Of a stretch of 64,000 bases of DNA, positions 8,990 to 18,835 are shown in pieces. The stretch is from Clostridia bacterium. Lineage in GTDB: Bacteria > Bacillota > Clostridia > TANB77 > CAG-465. The stretch lies in assembly GCA_028684095.1 (NCBI GenBank), contig JAQUGQ010000005.1:35004-99003 (forward strand). Reading direction: 5' to 3'. How positions within the stretch are numbered: the stretch's first letter is position 1; every line of letters begins with the position of its first letter. A program made the translations under genes and the position numbers. The notes beneath the pieces were generated by a model that was given only the letters and a program-made list of their open reading frames with translations, searched no databases and had not been told where the DNA came from.

Positions 8990-9413
8990 ATAACATTTGA
9001 CCCTTATATTTTAATCCTTTTAAATAGTATACGTTATGTGTATTTTCGGCAACTAGAAAGACATCTTTATTTGCAACACTGCCAGTTCCTTTTTTTATTG
9101 TATCATTTTCAAATAAAGTTACATCCACTACATATAATTTATTGTTTTCATCTAAATTCTCTATAATATTGTTATAAAAATCGGTTCCTAAAGAACTAGC
9201 TGAAACTATTTGGTTTATTATTGGTAATCTTTCATTTTCTAGATAATATATATTAATATTATCTTGTACTCTAGATAAACTTGTTTTATATTCTTCAAAA
9301 TTAGCTGCAGCTATAGACCCAGCTCCTATAACTGATGCTGATGTTATTATAATCATCATAACTATTGTAGCAGTTATTACCACAAGTAAAGTTACACCAC
9401 TTTTATTTGTCAT
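8979..9413 (-). CDS. Type IV prepilin-like / pseudopilin protein
   Basis: Protein of 144 residues with a short charged leader (MTNKSG) followed by VTLLVVITATIVMMIIITSA, a class III prepilin-type N terminus with one long hydrophobic helix and a polar C-terminal domain. The Glu at mature position 5, typical of pilins, is Val here. GGGGGT lies five bases before the ATG. No pilin peptidase, ATPase or other pilus genes are nearby, so this may be an orphan secretion pseudopilin or just an exported membrane-anchored protein. Confidence 0.6.
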   Translation of the reverse strand: MTNKSGVTLLVVITATIVMMIIITSASVIGAGSIAAANFEEYKTSLSRVQDNINIYYLENERLPIINQIVSASSLGTDFYNNIIENLDENNKLYVVDVTLFENDTIKKGTGSVANKDVFLVAENTHNVYYLKGLKYKGQMLYGN

Positions 9414-9536
9414 GTTTTACCCCCAATATATTCTTAATTAATATATATAATTATACCTTTATTTTCATAATTATTCAATAGAAATATTTAAAAAATACTT
9501 CATTTCACTTATTTTAATGTTTAATACAATTATTTA

Positions 9537-9565
9537 TTGACAAAAGTTTAAAAATTATATATAAT
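9537..9565 (+). promoter_or_regulatory. Consensus promoter of the pentapeptide-repeat gene
   Basis: TTGACA (9537..9542), 17-base spacer, TATAAT (9560..9565): a perfect sigma-A-type promoter 23 bp before the ATG. The divergent prepilin gene is 124 bp away on the other strand. Confidence 0.8.
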
Positions 9566-9588
9566 TGTACTGAAAAGGAAATAATAAT

Positions 9589-10218
9589 ATGATAATATTA
9601 CCAAACTTACCTAATAGTCTGATTGAATTAACAAACTTTTGTGATATATTAAATGAGAATGAAATAATTTCAAATTCAAATATATCAGATGAAATTGTAA
9701 CTACCCTAAATATAAATGATATAGAAATAAATAATTCAAAACTTAGAAATGTAAAATTTATATCTTGTAATTTTGAAAAATCATACTTTTCTAATGTTAT
9801 ATTTGAAAACTGTGATTTATCTAATATAAATTTATCAAGTAGCACATTTAAAAAGGTTCTATTTATAGATTGTAAACTACAAGGTACAAATTTAAATAGA
9901 TCTTTTCTAGAAAATGTATATATGGATAATTGTATTCTTAGAAATATATACTTAGATGAATCTAAAATATCTAATTCGGATTTTAAAAAATGTAATTTTA
10001 AAGATGGTTCTTTGTGTATTACAATTTTTAAAAACATTACATTAACTAATTGCGACTTTACATGTAGTAATTTTTCTAAAACAAAACTAAAAGAATTAGA
10101 TTTTACAACATCTAATATAGATGGTATAACTGTGTACACAGATGACTTAAAAGGCTGCATATTAACAACACTGCAAGCTTTAGAATTTATAAAAATACTT
10201 GGAATAGTAATAAAATAA
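9589..10218 (+). CDS. Pentapeptide-repeat protein
   Basis: Protein of 209 residues made largely of A(D/N)LXX-type repeats, e.g. FISCNFEKSYFSNVIFENCD and LSNINLSSSTFKKVLFIDCK. These repeats fold into a right-handed quadrilateral beta-helix, with phenylalanine/leucine at the central position and Asn/Cys/Asp/Ser around it. Some relatives (Qnr, MfpA) mimic DNA and protect gyrase; most have no known role. It is soluble, with no signal peptide. It is a single-gene plus-strand unit in a minus-strand region, with a perfect promoter and AAAAGGA before the ATG. No specific function is assigned. Confidence 0.85.
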   Translation: MIILPNLPNSLIELTNFCDILNENEIISNSNISDEIVTTLNINDIEINNSKLRNVKFISCNFEKSYFSNVIFENCDLSNINLSSSTFKKVLFIDCKLQGTNLNRSFLENVYMDNCILRNIYLDESKISNSDFKKCNFKDGSLCITIFKNITLTNCDFTCSNFSKTKLKELDFTTSNIDGITVYTDDLKGCILTTLQALEFIKILGIVIK

Positions 10219-10241
10219 AAGATAGTAAATTACTACCTTTT
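10217..10241. terminator. Shared terminator between convergent pentapeptide gene and rodA
   Basis: Stem aaaagatagtaa / ttactacctttt with one mismatch and a one-base loop as drawn. It is followed by a T run on the plus strand and preceded by an A-rich stretch that serves the minus strand. Confidence 0.6.
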
Positions 10242-10257
10242 ATTTTTTGTTTCAATT

Positions 10258-11367
10258 TTAAAACAAGAAACTTTTGTTTTTCCTTGCTGATATATTAAGT
10301 ACAATTGCTATTGCTATTAAATTAGTCATTAGACTACTTCCACCATAGCTTACAAATGGGAGTGGTACCCCTGTTATTGGTAATAGTCCTATTGTCATTC
10401 CAATATTTTGTACAAAGTGGAAAAACAACATTCCAGTTATACCAATCACAATATATTTACCGAACAAATCACTTGTATTAGCGGATATTCTTATTAATCT
10501 AAGTAATAGAATAATAAATAATATAATTACTGTTACAGACATTATAAATCCCATTTCTTCTGATAAAACAGAAAATATAAAGTCAGAGGATTTTATGGGC
10601 AAATAACCAAATTGTGTTTGTGTACCCTTAAGTAATCCAGTACCAAATATCATTCCTGATCCCACAGCTATTTTAGATTGTATAGCATTATATCCACTCC
10701 CCAAAGGATCCATTGTCGGATTTAAAAATACTAATATTCTATTTTGTTGAATTGGTGTTAAAATAAACATATATATTAAAGGAGCTATTAAACAAACAGT
10801 TGCCATTATTGAAAGAATATACCTATATTTAAGACCACTTACAAATAACATAAAGAATGTTATAACTATAAACACAACAGCTGTACCAAAATCTGGTTGT
10901 AACATTATAAGTGTAAATGGTATAAAAAATAGCAATACTAAACTCACAACTTTTATTATTTTATCTTTTCTAGATAAAACTTCTTTACCAAAATAACTGA
11001 GCAACTTAGCTAAACACAATATATATCCTATTTTCATAAGTTCGGAGGGTTGATATAGAAAGTTTCCAAAATTAAACCAACTTTTTGCACCCATAAGTGA
11101 ACTTGAAAATAGTACTAGGACGAGAGCTATTACACTAAAAAAGTATATAGCATATCCAGCTATATCAAATATACTATAATCAATCGACCATATTATAATA
11201 ACTACAACAATCATAATACTAAACCACATAATCTGTTTTATATATTCATCTTTATTTATACTAGTATTATAACCTGCACTGAAAATACCAACTAGTCCTA
11301 TTATAAATAAAGAAAGTACTATTATTAAAACAATATAGTCTGTATTTTTTAGTAATGTTTTAAACAT
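10258..11367 (-). CDS. rodA: SEDS-family peptidoglycan glycosyltransferase RodA
   Basis: Polytopic membrane glycan polymerase working with PBP2 in cell elongation. 369 residues with about ten membrane segments. Family motifs: GAKSWFNFGNFLYQPSELMKIG, QPDFGTAVVF (with the conserved Asp), SDFIFSVLSEEMGF and GVPLPFVSYGGSSLM at the C terminus. AAGGGGGAAA precedes the ATG. The length and lack of division-cluster neighbours favour RodA over FtsW. It follows the M18 peptidase by 32 bp at the end of a long minus-strand unit. Confidence 0.93.
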   Translation of the reverse strand: MFKTLLKNTDYIVLIIVLSLFIIGLVGIFSAGYNTSINKDEYIKQIMWFSIMIVVVIIIWSIDYSIFDIAGYAIYFFSVIALVLVLFSSSLMGAKSWFNFGNFLYQPSELMKIGYILCLAKLLSYFGKEVLSRKDKIIKVVSLVLLFFIPFTLIMLQPDFGTAVVFIVITFFMLFVSGLKYRYILSIMATVCLIAPLIYMFILTPIQQNRILVFLNPTMDPLGSGYNAIQSKIAVGSGMIFGTGLLKGTQTQFGYLPIKSSDFIFSVLSEEMGFIMSVTVIILFIILLLRLIRISANTSDLFGKYIVIGITGMLFFHFVQNIGMTIGLLPITGVPLPFVSYGGSSLMTNLIAIAIVLNISARKNKSFLF

Positions 11368-11399
11368 AGTACTTTCCCCCTTAATTTAATAATTTAAAT

Positions 11400-12782
11400 T
11401 TATTTGAAAAATGCAATATATGCTTTGTATGTCATATATATATCTCCAACTCCAGCTACTTCGAAAGGTGAATGCATTGAAAGTACTGGTGTACCACAAT
11501 CTATAACATCTACTCCTTTATTAGCAAGAATATAGGCTATTGTTCCGCCTCCACCTTTATCAATTTTCCCTAAAGTTCCAAGTTGATAAATTATTTTGTT
11601 TTTATCAAGTATACTCATAACTTCTGAAACATATTTTGCATTTGCATCACTCGAATTATATTTTCCACCACTGCCAGTATATTTTTCTAAACAAACTCCA
11701 AAACCTAAAATATTTGAATTTTGTATATCTGAAAATTCTTCATAACAAGGATCAACACATGTAGACACATCAGCTGATAACATTTTAGAATTATAATATA
11801 CTTCATAAATATCAGTTCCTGTTTCATTTTTTAAAGTTAACATTTTATTTATAAACATATCAAATATATTAGATTTCATCGAAGTATTTCCAATACTTCC
11901 TATTTCTTCTTTATCTACAATCATAGCTACCATTGTTTTGTTCACTTCATTTTTCGACTCAGATATCATTGCTTTCACCGTTGCATATGCACATACTCTA
12001 TCATCTTGACCATATCCACCAATCATACTAGAATCCATTCCTAAGTACCTAGGTTTAAATGCTGGTACAAATTGGATTTCACTTCTTGCAAAATCTATTT
12101 CTTTTATTCCATACCTATCATTTAATATTTTAAGAATATTTTCTTTTACATCATTTTTTTCTTTTTCTTCATTTGTACTTTTAATACTTCCAAATAATAT
12201 AGACATCTTTTCAGGATCTATAAATTCATTAGCATTAACCTTCATTTGATCTTTTGATAAATGAGGAAGTAAATCAGAAATAGTAAAACATGGGTCTTTT
12301 TCATCTTCACCTATAACAATATCTAATTTTTTACCTTCAGAAGTATACATTACTGCATGCATAGCAAGTGGTATTGCAAGCCATTGATATTTTTTTATAC
12401 CACCATAATATTGTGTTTTTAAAAGTGCTACTCCTTTATTTTCATAAAGTGGCATTGGTTTTAAATCAATTCTTGGACTATCTACATGAGCTCCAATAAT
12501 ATTTAAACCATTCACTAATTTATCTTTTCCTATTACTGCTGCATATAAAGATTTTTCGTTATTTACAAAATAAACTTTATCTAATAACTTTAATTCTTTA
12601 ATTTTAGAAATATCAACAAATCCTTCTTTTTCAAGCATTTCCTTAACAATTTCTATTGACTTATATTCAGTTTTAGCTTTTCCTAAAAAATCAACATAAC
12701 CAGAAATATATTCGTTCATCTCAGATATTTCTTCTTTTGATAAGTTTTCATAAACATTTTTCTTTTCATATTTTAAACTCAT
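11400..12782 (-). CDS. M18-family aminopeptidase
   Basis: Zinc-dependent aminopeptidase of about 460 residues, cytoplasmic peptide turnover. The metal-binding set is visible: IGAHVDSPR, DKEEIGSIGNTS, the C-terminal YNSSDANAKYV and LSMHSPFEVAGVGD. Start taken as the ATG at 12782 (MSLKYEK), eight bases after AAAGGTGG; a GTG inside that ribosome binding site at 12794 is implausible. It follows an M24 peptidase and precedes rodA, suggesting coupled peptide catabolism with acetate production upstream. Confidence 0.92.
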   Translation of the reverse strand: MSLKYEKKNVYENLSKEEISEMNEYISGYVDFLGKAKTEYKSIEIVKEMLEKEGFVDISKIKELKLLDKVYFVNNEKSLYAAVIGKDKLVNGLNIIGAHVDSPRIDLKPMPLYENKGVALLKTQYYGGIKKYQWLAIPLAMHAVMYTSEGKKLDIVIGEDEKDPCFTISDLLPHLSKDQMKVNANEFIDPEKMSILFGSIKSTNEEKEKNDVKENILKILNDRYGIKEIDFARSEIQFVPAFKPRYLGMDSSMIGGYGQDDRVCAYATVKAMISESKNEVNKTMVAMIVDKEEIGSIGNTSMKSNIFDMFINKMLTLKNETGTDIYEVYYNSKMLSADVSTCVDPCYEEFSDIQNSNILGFGVCLEKYTGSGGKYNSSDANAKYVSEVMSILDKNKIIYQLGTLGKIDKGGGGTIAYILANKGVDVIDCGTPVLSMHSPFEVAGVGDIYMTYKAYIAFFK

Positions 12783-12814
12783 ATCACATACCACCTTTAC
12801 ACTATTATATATTT

Positions 12815-14035
12815 TTATACTAAATATATTTCTTTTTGCATTTTACAAACAGGTATACCACCAAATTTTGTTACAATAAACATTTCTTCTATCGAGCCTC
12901 CATTAGGTATAGCTATTCTAGGTTCTATTGTATATACTCCATTTTCAATTAGTCCTAAATTAGATTTTTTATTTGACTTATTTGATAAGATTGCACCTAC
13001 ATCATGAACCTTAAGACCTACAGGATGACCTGTTGAATGATTATAATTTGGATAGCCATCTCTTAAAATTCTATTTCTTACAATATCATCTATTTCATAT
13101 CCTTTAACATCTGGTTTCATATGATCTAATGCATTTTCTATAGATTCAGTTAATGATTTAAATACTTTTTGTACACTTCTAGGTGCTCTTGTTTCATTTC
13201 TTTTCAAAGCATATCCCATTCTTTGAATATCTGAATATATTTTTTCACCATCTTCATATGTTGCACATATACCAAAATCAAAGTATATTGTATTACCTTT
13301 TTTTAGTGCTTTTTCACTAGGGATTGTATGACCACCTTTTGAAAGGTTTATACCAATTAAAACAATTGGACAATTTTCCCAAGCTAAAGAAACTGATATT
13401 ATTTTTTTATCTAAATATTGATTTGTAATATTTTCAGTAATTCCTATTATATGTTTTGAAATATCTATCTCACTCATACCTATAGTTATGGTTTTAAATG
13501 TAGTTTCAAGTATTTCTTGTGTTATATTAGCAACAAATTTTATTCTTTCAATCTGATTCTCAGTTTTTTCACTAAGTAATGAATATATAACTTTTTCAGC
13601 AGAATTAAATTTAATTGTTTTTTTATATTTAATATATGGCTTTTTAATAATATTTGAAAATTCTACAAATTGACCATGTCCTAAAATATCTGTATCTTTA
13701 TCACCCATTGTTGAATACGAAAGTGAAACCTGTGAAATAAACCCTAAGTATGATATAATATCTTCTATTCTATTTGATAAATCAGACAACGTATTATAAA
13801 AAATAACAATTATATTGTTTTTCTCTAAATATTTATTATCAATATTATATTTATCTAAATCATGAATCAATAAATAAGTTTTATTTACTGTTATAAAACA
13901 CATAGATAATGTATAAATAGTTTTTGATATATATTTATAAAATATATTATCATTATTATCTTTATTAATCAAGATCCATAATTTTAAATTATACTTTGAT
14001 AAAAGTTTTTGTATATTTTGTATATTCTCAACCAT
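12815..14035 (-). CDS. M24-family metallopeptidase (Xaa-Pro peptidase-like)
   Basis: About 406 residues with an N-terminal creatinase-like domain and a C-terminal pita-bread M24 domain. Metal and substrate residues can be traced: YFDFGICATYEDGEKIYSDI (the two Asp ligands), NHSTGHPVGLKVHD (His), YTIEPRIAIP (Glu) and GGSIEEMF (Glu). It is divergent from prolidases, so substrate is uncertain. Start set at the ATG at 14035 (MVENIQ), seven bases after AAGG and five bases after the ackA stop. Confidence 0.82.
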   Translation of the reverse strand: MVENIQNIQKLLSKYNLKLWILINKDNNDNIFYKYISKTIYTLSMCFITVNKTYLLIHDLDKYNIDNKYLEKNNIIVIFYNTLSDLSNRIEDIISYLGFISQVSLSYSTMGDKDTDILGHGQFVEFSNIIKKPYIKYKKTIKFNSAEKVIYSLLSEKTENQIERIKFVANITQEILETTFKTITIGMSEIDISKHIIGITENITNQYLDKKIISVSLAWENCPIVLIGINLSKGGHTIPSEKALKKGNTIYFDFGICATYEDGEKIYSDIQRMGYALKRNETRAPRSVQKVFKSLTESIENALDHMKPDVKGYEIDDIVRNRILRDGYPNYNHSTGHPVGLKVHDVGAILSNKSNKKSNLGLIENGVYTIEPRIAIPNGGSIEEMFIVTKFGGIPVCKMQKEIYLV

Positions 14036-14039
14036 TTTT

Positions 14040-15248
14040 CTACCTTTTAAATTCAATATATATTTCTTCAGTTTGTTTTGCTATTTCAAACTCTTCATCT
14101 GTTGGTATTACGTAAACAGATATTCTAGAATTGTCACTAGAAATTAATGACTCTTTACCAGAACCTGCTATATTACGATTCTCATCTATATTTATTCCTA
14201 AATATTCCATATCAGATGTGATCATTTGTCTTTCACATGAATCATTTTCACCAATACCACCTGTAAATACTATTGCATCTACTCTGTTTAACTCAGCCAT
14301 ATATGAACCAATATATTTTTTAGTTCTATTAGTTTGAATTTGTTCTGCAAGAATAGCTTTTGAATCTCCAGAATTTGCTGCTTCCATTAATTGTCTGTGA
14401 TCTCCTATTCCACATATTCCTAATCTTCCAGATTCTTTGTTAAGTATTTCACTAACTTCTTTAATAGATAAATTATCTATTTCCATAATTTTTGTAACAA
14501 TAGCAGGATCTAAATCTCCAGATCTTGTTTCCATTACTAATCCTTCTAATGGACTGAATCCCATAGAGGTATCATATGATAAGCCATTTTTTATAGCACA
14601 TATACTAGCACCACTTCCTAAGTGACATACTATTGCATTTATTTCGTTTTTTGGTTTATTTAATTTTTCTGATAACCTATTTAGAATATACATATATGAA
14701 CTTCCGTGGAAACCATATCTTCTTATTCCATGTTTTTCATAATACTCATATTTTATAGCATATAGAAAGTTATATATTGGAATTGATTGATGAAAGGCTG
14801 TGTCAAATACTGCAACGTTTATCATATCTTTGTCTATATTTTTAATAGCCTTTATTCCAATTAAAGCTCCTGGATTATGTAATGGTGCAATCTCACACAA
14901 TTTTTCTATTTCACTAATTACTTCTTCTTCAATTAAAGTTGCTTTACTAAATTTTTCTCCACCATGAACAACTCTATGTCCAACTGCAGATATATCATCA
15001 AAACTTTTAATAACTCCTTGCTTTTCATCTGTAAGATGTCTTATCAAAACTTCCATTGCTTGTTTATGATTATTGATAACCTCTGGCTTTTCATAAGATA
15101 TACTATCCCTTAAGTTTTTATATATTATATTAGAACTTTCTAGACCTATTTTTTCACATCTACCTTTTGCAATCACCTCATTATTGTCCATATTATATAA
15201 CTGAAATTTTATTGTTGAACTACCACAATTTATAACTAATATCTTCAT
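14040..15248 (-). CDS. ackA: Acetate kinase
   Basis: Makes ATP and acetate from acetyl phosphate in fermentation. 402 residues; VINCGSSTIKFQLY at the N terminus, GHRVVHGGEKF, FDTAFHQSIP, YGFHGSSY, CHLGSGASICAI, DTSMGFSPLEGLVMETRSGD and GGIGEN: the complete ASKHA kinase motif set. AAGGAAGTG precedes the ATG. Forms an operon with pta (50 bp upstream), as usual in Clostridia. Confidence 0.98.
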   Translation of the reverse strand: MKILVINCGSSTIKFQLYNMDNNEVIAKGRCEKIGLESSNIIYKNLRDSISYEKPEVINNHKQAMEVLIRHLTDEKQGVIKSFDDISAVGHRVVHGGEKFSKATLIEEEVISEIEKLCEIAPLHNPGALIGIKAIKNIDKDMINVAVFDTAFHQSIPIYNFLYAIKYEYYEKHGIRRYGFHGSSYMYILNRLSEKLNKPKNEINAIVCHLGSGASICAIKNGLSYDTSMGFSPLEGLVMETRSGDLDPAIVTKIMEIDNLSIKEVSEILNKESGRLGICGIGDHRQLMEAANSGDSKAILAEQIQTNRTKKYIGSYMAELNRVDAIVFTGGIGENDSCERQMITSDMEYLGINIDENRNIAGSGKESLISSDNSRISVYVIPTDEEFEIAKQTEEIYIEFKR

Positions 15249-15298
15249 AAATTCACTTCCTTCTCTTAAATATTAAATTTTTTCTTTGTATGTTGACT

Positions 15299-16303
15299 CT
15301 ATACTTGTATACATGTTACAGCAACTGCACCTATTATTTCTTCAACATTACATCCTCTTGATAAATCATTAACTGGTTTAGCTAAACCTTGAGTAAGAGG
15401 TCCTATAGCGGTAGCATGAGCAAATCTTTGAACTAATTTATATCCGATATTTCCTGATTCTATATTAGGAAATATTAAAACATTAGCATGACCTGCAACT
15501 GTACTACTTGGTGCTTTTATTGCAGCAATTTCTTTTATAATTGCAGCATCAAGTTGCATCTCACCATCGATTTCAAAATCAACATTTGCCTCTTTAACTA
15601 ATTTAACTGCATTACATACTTTATCAATAGATTCACTTTTTGCACTTCCTTTTGTTGAATATGATAGCATTGCTACTTTAGGCTCATTATTAATAAAGCA
15701 TCTATAACTATTTGCAGATGCTATTGCAATATCTGCAAGTTGCTGCTCTGTTGGATTCTCTATAAGTCCGCAGTCAGAAAATATATATTTTCCATTTGAA
15801 TCTAAATCACAGTTCGGTATATCAATTAAAAAGAACGATGATACGTTTTGAACACCTTCAGCTGCTTTTATTATTTTAAGAGCTGGCCTTAATGTCTCTG
15901 CAGTAGAATGAATTGCTCCACTAACTAATCCGTCACAATCACCAACTTTAACCATCATAGTAGCAAAGTATATATTATCACTAATAAGCCCAATTGCTTC
16001 TATCATTGACAATCCCTTGTTTTTCCTAAGTTCATACAATGAATTAATATAAAATTCACGTTTTTCACTGATTTCAGGATTTTCAACTTTTACCTTAGTA
16101 AAGTCAATATTTATATTGTTTACTTTGCATAAAAATTCTATTTCTTCTAAACTTCCAACAAGTGTAATATCAGCTATATCCTCTTTGGAAATTATATCTG
16201 CTGCTTTTAAAATTCTAAGATCACTACTTTCTGGCAAAACTATTCTTTTTTTATTTAATTTAGCTCTTTCTATAATATCTTTTGTAATTCCAAAAAACTC
16301 CAT
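15299..16303 (-). CDS. pta: Phosphate acetyltransferase
   Basis: Converts acetyl-CoA and phosphate to acetyl phosphate, feeding ackA. About 334 residues, the short single-domain form. Motifs: RIVLPESSD near the N terminus, GDCDGLVSGAIHSTAETLRPAL, SSFFLIDIPN, ADIAIASANSYR, MLSYSTKGSAKS, ELQLDAA-like EMQLDAAI, ANVLIFPNIESGNIGYKLVQR and GLAKPVNDLSRGC. Start at the ATG 16303 (MEFFGITK), preceded by GAGGTGAAAAAA; the open frame extends 69 bases further but has no ribosome binding site there. Confidence 0.97.
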   Translation of the reverse strand: MEFFGITKDIIERAKLNKKRIVLPESSDLRILKAADIISKEDIADITLVGSLEEIEFLCKVNNINIDFTKVKVENPEISEKREFYINSLYELRKNKGLSMIEAIGLISDNIYFATMMVKVGDCDGLVSGAIHSTAETLRPALKIIKAAEGVQNVSSFFLIDIPNCDLDSNGKYIFSDCGLIENPTEQQLADIAIASANSYRCFINNEPKVAMLSYSTKGSAKSESIDKVCNAVKLVKEANVDFEIDGEMQLDAAIIKEIAAIKAPSSTVAGHANVLIFPNIESGNIGYKLVQRFAHATAIGPLTQGLAKPVNDLSRGCNVEEIIGAVAVTCIQV

Positions 16304-16373
16304 TTTTTTCACCTCATATATTATTATATACAATATATAGAGCAAAGTCAAGAAAAAAAAACTTTGTAACATA

Positions 16374-18056
16374 TTATTGTATGATTTTACCTATTTTATC
16401 TATATCTTTAAAAACATTCATATATGATATATCCTCAAATCCTGTTATAAATTTTTGATATACTATATTAATGTTTTTAGCAGCTATTCCTATACATGCT
16501 ATTTCATTAGATATTACATTTTGTAGATTTTGTACATTATTACTTAATTCATCTACAGAGCTAGTATTTACTCTATTTATTGCTTCATTTATATTTTCAT
16601 TTATATTTATATAATCATTTATATATGATGTATCTGGATTGTTATTTATATACACACTAGTTAATATAAGATCATAATCACCATTTTTAATTCTTAAAAT
16701 TATCTCTTCACTTTTTAATTTTTGTATATTTATTCTTATACCAGTATTACCAAGCATTTGTTTTACACTTTCTGCAATATTAACTTTTATGCTATCTTCA
16801 GAATTTACTAATAATGTAAGTTCTAGATTAACTGAATTTCCATCTATTTTTTTATTATATATTCCGGATGATTTATTCCATGACTCAGCTATTAAAGCAT
16901 TTTCAGCTCCATAAATATCATATTTATATCCTATAGCAGAATATATATATGGAATATCTATAACTTCTGTAAAAGTTGGACTTATTTGTTTTGTAATTTC
17001 ATTTCTATTTAGTGAATATGCAATAGCTTTTCTTACTTCTTTTAAACTAAATATTTTCGAGTTTTTATTTCCAAATAAAAAATATGTTTCACCATCTCTA
17101 TACTTTTTTATGCTATATTCGTGCTTACCTACGAGCCTCATGTCTTCTTCACTAGAAGTTAAAAACATATCAATTAAATTATTTCTAAAATCACCTACTA
17201 AATTATCACTATCTAAATAATTAGTAAACGTTATACTTTTCATAATATCTCTACCAATTTCATCATTTCTAACAAACGATATGTTATTTGAATTATTAGA
17301 AAAATTATATATATTATTATAATAATTTTGTTTTTCTACATTTATATCTTTTTGCTCTATTTTAAAATCTAATGAATATATAATATATGCATTTGGATTA
17401 TTTAAAACTATTTTTATAATATTATTATCTTTCATAGTAGCAGAAGATATATTACTTAAATACTTATAATATCTGTTATCATTATTGTTTTTTAACTTCT
17501 CTATTGTATATATAATATCAGAAATATCACTTGCATCTTTTATTTCTATCTCATAGGTTAAATCATCAATTTTAGTTATTCTATTTACCAAATTATATAT
17601 TATTTTATATTGTTCATCAATAGTTATTAATGTTCTATATGAGTATTTATATAATTCATTAATTAAAATATTATTTTTATTATCTAAATTATTTACACCT
17701 ATTTTAAAATCATAGTTTGCTACTAGTTTGATATCATTATCATTATTTTTAAACACACTAAGTATAGGATTGTTTTCTAAATTAACAATATATTTAGATA
17801 CATATCCAATTGAAATAATAATTAAGATACAACAAGCAACTTTTAATAATAATAAAAATATACTGTTTTTTCTTTTTCTTTTTATATCAGACTTTCTTAT
17901 CTTTTTACTATTATTAAAATAACTATATGCACTTTTTTTATATCTTCCACTTTTGATATTTTTACTAAATTTTTTATCTTTCTTATCTTTATCATTTCTA
18001 CTTATTTTTTTGTATTTATGTGAATTAATAATTTGGGGATTCAAACTTTTCACCAT
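16374..18056 (-). CDS. Membrane-anchored family 5 (oligopeptide type) substrate-binding protein-like
   Basis: 560 residues. A very basic, lysine-rich cytoplasmic N terminus (about 1-65) is followed by one membrane helix (about 66-88), then a domain resembling extracellular solute-binding family 5: a window such as YSLNRNEITKQISPTFTEVI and VNLELTLLVNSEDS is typical of peptide/nickel binding proteins. There is no lipobox, and no permease or ATPase genes lie beside it, so it may act as an orphan receptor. First gene of the unit leading into pta-ackA. Start uncertain: ATG at 18056 is close to AAAAGG and a TTG twelve bases on is an alternative. Confidence 0.65.
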   Translation of the reverse strand: MVKSLNPQIINSHKYKKISRNDKDKKDKKFSKNIKSGRYKKSAYSYFNNSKKIRKSDIKRKRKNSIFLLLLKVACCILIIISIGYVSKYIVNLENNPILSVFKNNDNDIKLVANYDFKIGVNNLDNKNNILINELYKYSYRTLITIDEQYKIIYNLVNRITKIDDLTYEIEIKDASDISDIIYTIEKLKNNNDNRYYKYLSNISSATMKDNNIIKIVLNNPNAYIIYSLDFKIEQKDINVEKQNYYNNIYNFSNNSNNISFVRNDEIGRDIMKSITFTNYLDSDNLVGDFRNNLIDMFLTSSEEDMRLVGKHEYSIKKYRDGETYFLFGNKNSKIFSLKEVRKAIAYSLNRNEITKQISPTFTEVIDIPYIYSAIGYKYDIYGAENALIAESWNKSSGIYNKKIDGNSVNLELTLLVNSEDSIKVNIAESVKQMLGNTGIRINIQKLKSEEIILRIKNGDYDLILTSVYINNNPDTSYINDYININENINEAINRVNTSSVDELSNNVQNLQNVISNEIACIGIAAKNINIVYQKFITGFEDISYMNVFKDIDKIGKIIQ

Positions 18057-18146
18057 CCTTTTATATTGTGCATATTATATCACAATTTTAGTCAAAAAGA
18101 TAGATTTAAAGTGTTTTTAAGTTCTATATTTATAAAATAACAAACA

Positions 18147-18177
18147 AAAGCAGTGTAAAAATTATTTACACTGCTTT
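18147..18177 (-). terminator. Terminator after the DUF488/dual-OB unit
   Basis: 13-bp perfect stem (aaagcagtgtaaa / tttacactgcttt) with a five-base loop, followed by a T-rich tract on the minus strand; lies 36 bp after the stop at 18214. Confidence 0.85.
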
Positions 18178-18213
18178 ATTGATAATATATTGTTTAAGCC
18201 ATTCATTTTCCAA

Positions 18214-18822
18214 TTAAGGTAAAACAATTCCTGATATTAGTTTATATGCATTCCTATTAAAAATCTCACCTATACTAATTGTTATATATGCTTCAGCATG
18301 CATTTCACTATATGGAGCTCGGAAGTTCGAAAGCCGCTCTTCAACTAACGAATCAGTTACAGCTATATCTGTATACAATACACCCCTATAGTTAAAGCTA
18401 CCCCGGAGCTTATCTGGATATTGTCCACCATCTTTATAGTAAATTTGGAAATTAGAAACTTTAACAAATATTAGTGAGTAATTTAGTTTTTGTGCTTCTA
18501 CTTCACTCATTTGTTTACCGGTTCCAAAGATGTTTGGTACATTATCTACTAAATTATCCAACTGAGTTCTACCCAAATTACCCAGTAATGTAGTTCTTGT
18601 GTAGTTTGAATTTTCAGTATGATAATTATACTTAACACTTGGTTTATTTACAATTCCTTCTACTTCAAAAATTTTTAACATTTCTAAGTGTATTGCTCGA
18701 CTTGCTGGTATTGGATCATGTAAGTTTTTTACTAACCTAATCCAATTTCCTTTTAAATCTTTACCTGCTACACACCTACCCCGGAGTTTCCGGGAATTAG
18801 CTAATATCACAATTTTACTCAT
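18214..18822 (-). CDS. Dual OB-domain-like protein of the DUF488 island
   Basis: 202 residues, no signal peptide. The N terminus (IVILANSRKLRGRCVAGKDL, then GNWIRLV) resembles the dual-OB-containing domain proteins that often neighbour DUF488 genes; a nucleic-acid-related role is inferred from that fold and context only. TAGGAGGG precedes the ATG. Composition is unusual for the window: four in-frame CGG codons (18334..18336, 18403..18405, 18781..18783, 18790..18792), all needed as arginine in the zero frame, with no compensating frame change. Native-looking neighbours have none, which supports recent acquisition. Confidence 0.6.
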   Translation of the reverse strand: MSKIVILANSRKLRGRCVAGKDLKGNWIRLVKNLHDPIPASRAIHLEMLKIFEVEGIVNKPSVKYNYHTENSNYTRTTLLGNLGRTQLDNLVDNVPNIFGTGKQMSEVEAQKLNYSLIFVKVSNFQIYYKDGGQYPDKLRGSFNYRGVLYTDIAVTDSLVEERLSNFRAPYSEMHAEAYITISIGEIFNRNAYKLISGIVLP

Positions 18823-18835
18823 ACATAATACCCTC

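Noticed and set aside
18403..18405. CTC CGG GGT in the dual-OB gene (and again at 18781..18783) as further +1 sites.
   Set aside because: The zero frame continues for the full protein with sensible sequence, and W does not follow CGG. These are ordinary Arg codons in a probably foreign gene.
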